A stretch of DNA of 64,000 nt from Rhodococcus rhodnii (GTDB lineage Bacteria; Actinomycetota; Actinomycetes; Mycobacteriales; Pseudonocardiaceae). This document shows, piece by piece, positions 61,311 to 64,000 of the stretch. Position 1 is the first letter of the stretch. Each line of letters opens with the position of its first letter. The stretch lies in assembly GCA_000720375.1 (NCBI GenBank), contig JOAA01000017.1:1-64000 (forward strand), written 5' to 3'. The translations under genes were made by a program, and so were the position numbers. The notes under the pieces are model-generated. The model was given only the letters and a program-made list of their open reading frames with translations, searched no databases and had not been told where the DNA came from.

Positions 61311-62054
61311 TCACGTTGTGGGCGGCACGCCAGTGGCGCGGGCGATGAAGCGGCTGGCCAGGTCGCGCAGTTTGACGTTCTCCCGCTGGGACTGTTCGAC
61401 GAGCAAGGTGAACGCCTCGTCGGCGGAGACTTGGCGCAGGGCCATGAGGATGCCTTTGGCCTGGTCGATCACCGCGCGGCTGGTCAGCGCCTGACGCAAA
61501 TGCTCGGTGGTTTCGTGGGCTTGCTGGTAGCGGCGGTAGGCGCGCAACGCGGCCGTGGCGGCGGTGGTGTAGAGGTCGAGCAGTTTTTCGTCGAGATCGG
61601 CGAAGCCGTGGTTGCGGGTGCTGTAGCAGTTGACCGCGCCGGAGTGCCCGTCGCTGATCACCAGCGGCGCGGACAGGAAGCTGCCGAACCCCGCCTCGGC
61701 CGAGTCCTTCGCGAACACCGGCCACAGCTCGGCGGCGTCGGCGACGGAGACCCGCACCATGGTGCCTCTCCGCGAGGCCCGTAGGCAGGGACCATCGCCG
61801 ATGGCGTACTGGTCATGGTCCAGTGCGGTCACGACGTCGCTGGTCGACGCCACGGTCACCGGTACGCCGTGGGTGATCAGGGTGATGGTGGCCTCGTCGA
61901 CGCCGGGCACCGCCCGGGTCACCTGCTCGCACACCTGGTGCAGCAGCATCGTGAAGTCATTGACGCTGTCCAGCGCCGCGGTCAGGGTTTCCAATGCTCC
62001 GGTGACCTCATCGAGCACCACCGGCCACGCTTCGTCGTCGCGTTCGTGCTCCAT
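61311..62054 (-). CDS. GAF-ANTAR transcription antiterminator-type regulator
   Basis: ATG 62054 after GGGGAA gives 247 residues. The GAF domain spans about 20-170 and has VDEATITLITHGVPVTVASTSDVV, DQYAIGDGPCLRASRRG, and GFGSFLSAPLVISDGHSGAVNCYS. The ANTAR RNA-binding three-helix end is RAVIDQAKGILMALRQVSADEAFTLLVEQSQRENVKLRDLASRFI. Such proteins sense a small ligand or redox signal and bind paired hairpins in mRNA. A second copy (63378-64000) faces the other way 1.3 kb on. Target RNAs are not evident. Confidence 0.93.
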   Translation of the reverse strand: MEHERDDEAWPVVLDEVTGALETLTAALDSVNDFTMLLHQVCEQVTRAVPGVDEATITLITHGVPVTVASTSDVVTALDHDQYAIGDGPCLRASRRGTMVRVSVADAAELWPVFAKDSAEAGFGSFLSAPLVISDGHSGAVNCYSTRNHGFADLDEKLLDLYTTAATAALRAYRRYQQAHETTEHLRQALTSRAVIDQAKGILMALRQVSADEAFTLLVEQSQRENVKLRDLASRFIARATGVPPTT

Positions 62055-62445
62055 GAGCAGTTCCCCTCTCGGTCCAGCGCCGAACGAGGAGAACCTCAAG
62101 ATACGAGCGAGAAGGAGGCCGGAGCGAACCGTACGACATCACGGCCACCGGGAAAATGGTGGCCGAGTAGATGTGGCGTTCCGGGCCCGCTGCTGGACGA
62201 GGAAAGGGATCGCACGCGTCCTCCCCGCCGCGACGCGTCCTTCGTCGTTCGCGCGAGATCGGAACACCACCGAGATGGCGTACCGTTGGACCGGCGCGCG
62301 CGAGGAACCTCGGCACCCCGAGCCTAACCCAGCGTTGCGCCGTCCGCGACCACAGGTGATCGCGGTGTCCAGCAGGCCGCCAAGGTCGACCTCAGCTCCA
62401 GCCCCGCACGCGAGACCGGGCGACGCGTAGACCGCCTGGGATGCC

Positions 62446-62490
62446 GCACCAACTTCACCCGCACCAACTTCACCCGCACCAACTTCAACG
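62446..62490. repeat. Three tandem 15-bp repeats
   Basis: GCACCAACTTCACCC occurs at 62446-62460 and 62461-62475, followed by GCACCAACTTCAACG at 62476-62490 (two mismatches). The unit length keeps reading frame, but the region is not coding by any recognised gene. It may be the edge of the degraded ISL3-like element or slipped replication. Confidence 0.8.
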
Positions 62491-62514
62491 CGGACCTTGT
62501 GACGGGCCCTCGTC

Positions 62515-62706
62515 TGGGTTCGCGGCGCTGCCGGTGTAGCCCTGCGCACGGATCTCGGCCAGGATCCGGGTGACCGGGGTCTTCTCGGCCAAGCGGCGCC
62601 GGCCCTGCCGGCCAGCGCCGATCCGATGTGCTCCAACGCCTTACGGCACAACGACGTCCAGCGGGCATGCTTGGCGGTCAAGCTATCGACTTGCTCGGCG
62701 AACATC
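62515..62706 (-). mobile_element. ISL3-family transposase remnant
   Basis: The minus-strand frame gives EQVDSLTAKHARWTSLCRKALEHIGSALAGRAG, a block typical of ISL3 transposases ((R/H)…SL.R.AL..I..ALAGRAGARLA). After a frameshift it gives RLAEKTPVTRILAEIRAQGYTGSAANPDEGP, a later block of the same family. Most of the roughly 400-500 residue protein is gone, and no terminal inverted repeats were found. It is fossil DNA, not a live element. The surrounding 62055-62957 holds no other gene. Confidence 0.6.
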
Positions 62707-62957
62707 CCAACCAGACAGTTCCCGTTGCCGCAAAGAACCGACGCACCTGTGATCGCCGGGCAAAGGCAAGGCTGACAGAACCGGAAAACTGCTGCCCACT
62801 GGGTCGACCCGGTTCGACAGCCAAGGTCGATATGTGGTCAGGCAGGACCGCAACCCCGGTCTGCGGCTGCCGCCGCTGGCTGGCTCAAGCCAGTACGACA
62901 TCGATGCGCGCTCCGAGCAACCTGCCCGGCTTCTCCCCGCTCCGTGCAGCGCGGTAT

Positions 62958-63137
62958 TCACGCCGAACGGAAGCGTTGCTCAAGCCCGTCCAGATCATCA
63001 CGCAGGCGACGTAGCTCACGGGCATGCTGGCTCAGCCGCTGGGAGTGTTGCTCGACGCGCCGCTGAAGCTCAGCGAAGTCGCCCGTGGGGGCGATCTCGT
63101 CCTCGTCCCACGGGCCTTCAGCGGCGGAGCTGTTCAT
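62958..63137 (-). CDS. Small coiled-coil hypothetical protein
   Basis: ATG 63137 with GGAGGT 8-9 bases upstream gives 59 residues. The first 20 are acidic (EGPWDEDEIAPTGDF). The rest is a regular heptad helix (ELQRRVEQHSQRLSQHARELRRLRDDLDGLEQRF). It is most likely a real small gene because the ribosome site is good and the composition is unlike the shadows. No family is known to me. It lies 240 bases from the divergent GAF-ANTAR gene. Confidence 0.65.
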   Translation of the reverse strand: MNSSAAEGPWDEDEIAPTGDFAELQRRVEQHSQRLSQHARELRRLRDDLDGLEQRFRSA

Positions 63138-63377
63138 CGGGACAACCTCCGAATCCACCCTGCGTGCTCAAGGTGCATCCTGCGTTTACCCGGCATCGCA
63201 ACCACCTAAACCGAGCGGCGCGGCTGCTTCATCCTGGCATCAGGCTGTTGTGAGACCGTCTCGAACACCGCCACAGGTAGAGTGGACTGGTTTCGGCGAC
63301 CCGCAAACCGACGTTGTTTTGGGCGACCGGTCAGTAGGTACCGAAGCACACATGCCAGACGTCCGAGCGGAGCGAAC

Positions 63378-64000
63378 ATGACCGGATTGCTGGACGACGT
63401 CACAGAGGCCATGTCGGCTCTGACGACCGCGTTGGAGAACACTACCGACACCACGGAGATGCTCACCGCCGTCTGCGCCGAAGCAATCCGAGCCGTACCA
63501 GGCGCCGACATGGCCAGCATAACGATTATCGACGACCGCGGTGGACAGACAGCCGCCTCAACCGACGAACGCGCGGTGGAAGTCGACAAGGCGCAGTACG
63601 CAGCCGGAGACGGTCCCTGCCTCCATGCCACCAAAACCGGGCAGATCGTACGGTTGTCGCTGCCGACCGCGCGCGAGCTGTGGCCTGGCTTCGTCGCAAC
63701 TGCCACACGCGCGGGCATCGGCAGCTACCTCGCGGCACCGCTTCGCGTGGACGACCACCTCTCCGGCGCGATCAACCTCTTCGGATTCGACGACCACGGC
63801 TTCCAAAAGACCGACTCCAAGCTGCTGGACCTTTACACCACAGTCGTGACCTTCGGGCTGCGAACGACACGCCGCTACCAGGAAACGCGCGAGCTCGCGG
63901 ACAACTTGGACATCGCGATGAAGTCACGCGCGGTGATCGAACAAGCCAAGGGCATTCTGATGGCGACACACAGAATCACCCAAGACCAAGCCATGCGGCG
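63378..64000 (+). CDS. GAF-ANTAR transcription antiterminator-type regulator (3' end outside window)
   Basis: ATG 63378 after GGAG gives at least 207 residues before the window ends inside the ANTAR domain (SRAVIEQAKGILMATHRITQDQAMRR). The GAF part reads LDDVTEAMSALTTALENTTDTTEMLTAVCAEAIRAVPGADMASITII, then QYAAGDGPCLHATKTG and GSYLAAPLRVDDHLSGAINLFGFDDHGF. It is clearly paralogous to the one at 61311-62054. An upstream GTTTTG…TAGGTA (63316-63340) loosely resembles a stress sigma-B-type promoter. Confidence 0.9.
   Translation, partial: MTGLLDDVTEAMSALTTALENTTDTTEMLTAVCAEAIRAVPGADMASITIIDDRGGQTAASTDERAVEVDKAQYAAGDGPCLHATKTGQIVRLSLPTARELWPGFVATATRAGIGSYLAAPLRVDDHLSGAINLFGFDDHGFQKTDSKLLDLYTTVVTFGLRTTRRYQETRELADNLDIAMKSRAVIEQAKGILMATHRITQDQAMR

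Noticed and set aside
62008..62316. Minus-strand frames upstream of the GAF-ANTAR gene
   Set aside because: They are arginine-rich with no ribosome site or family, and overlap the real gene's promoter.
1..64000. CRISPR array or Cas genes
   Set aside because: No regularly spaced repeats of 25-40 bp and no Cas motif. The only short tandem repeat (62446-62490) has no spacers.

Overview
The window is high-GC actinomycete DNA, with GTG starts, Tat signals and ATGA-type gene overlaps. The DUF5994, RGCVC and DUF6307 small-protein families, together with paired GAF-ANTAR proteins, point to the Pseudonocardiaceae (Amycolatopsis / Lentzea / Kibdelosporangium type). That placement is an inference from gene content, not a species call. 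No rRNA, intact tRNA, CRISPR array or replication origin was seen.

Layout. (1) 1-4.2 kb: a TetR remnant fused head-to-head to an NmrA-like remnant, a VOC protein, a LysR regulator divergent from an F420/flavin LLM oxidoreductase, and a WYL regulator. (2) 4.4-17.5 kb: two very large, translationally coupled secreted proteins on the minus strand. One is a 2240-residue six-LamG protein; the other is a 2108-residue RHS/YD-repeat protein with a Hint domain and an unusual beta-solenoid-like tail, ended by a strong terminator. (3) 17.8-23.2 kb: exported erythromycin-esterase-like and beta-lactamase-like enzymes, then a TetR gene with twin operators facing a SnoaL-like gene and decayed enzyme genes. 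(4) 23.2-31.5 kb: a three-gene minus-strand unit of a STAND-like ATPase, a 1061-residue exported protein with a hydrophobic segment and coiled coil, and an exported NHL propeller protein. (5) 31.9-50 kb: small redox and regulator genes (QOR-like, LLM, SRPBCC, thiolase, SDR, a flavin halogenase, a class V aminotransferase), four HxlR regulators with clear palindromic operators, and a dense series of truncated, frameshifted and fused genes. (6) 50.3-60.4 kb: a glycosyltransferase; a coupled DUF5994 / RGCVC / DUF6307 set followed by an ATP-grasp gene; CspA; a DUF5994 plus transglutaminase pair; a fatty acid desaturase; a third DUF5994; DUF998; and a second glycosyltransferase. (7) 60.6-64 kb: a 38-bp tRNA-Pro 3' half (attachment-site scar), a GAF-ANTAR gene, a 15-bp tandem repeat, an ISL3-like remnant, a small coiled-coil gene and a second GAF-ANTAR gene that runs off the end.

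How the parts relate. The HxlR, TetR, LysR and WYL regulators sit beside small sets of flavin, quinone or CoA enzymes, which suggests inducible redox or xenobiotic-type modules. The halogenase pair (one intact, one destroyed by fusion to a glycerate kinase) could be a leftover of a specialised-metabolite pathway. At several places two gene fragments, each lacking its 5' end, meet head-to-head. This points to repeated short deletions across divergent promoters and marks the stretch as actively decaying accessory DNA.
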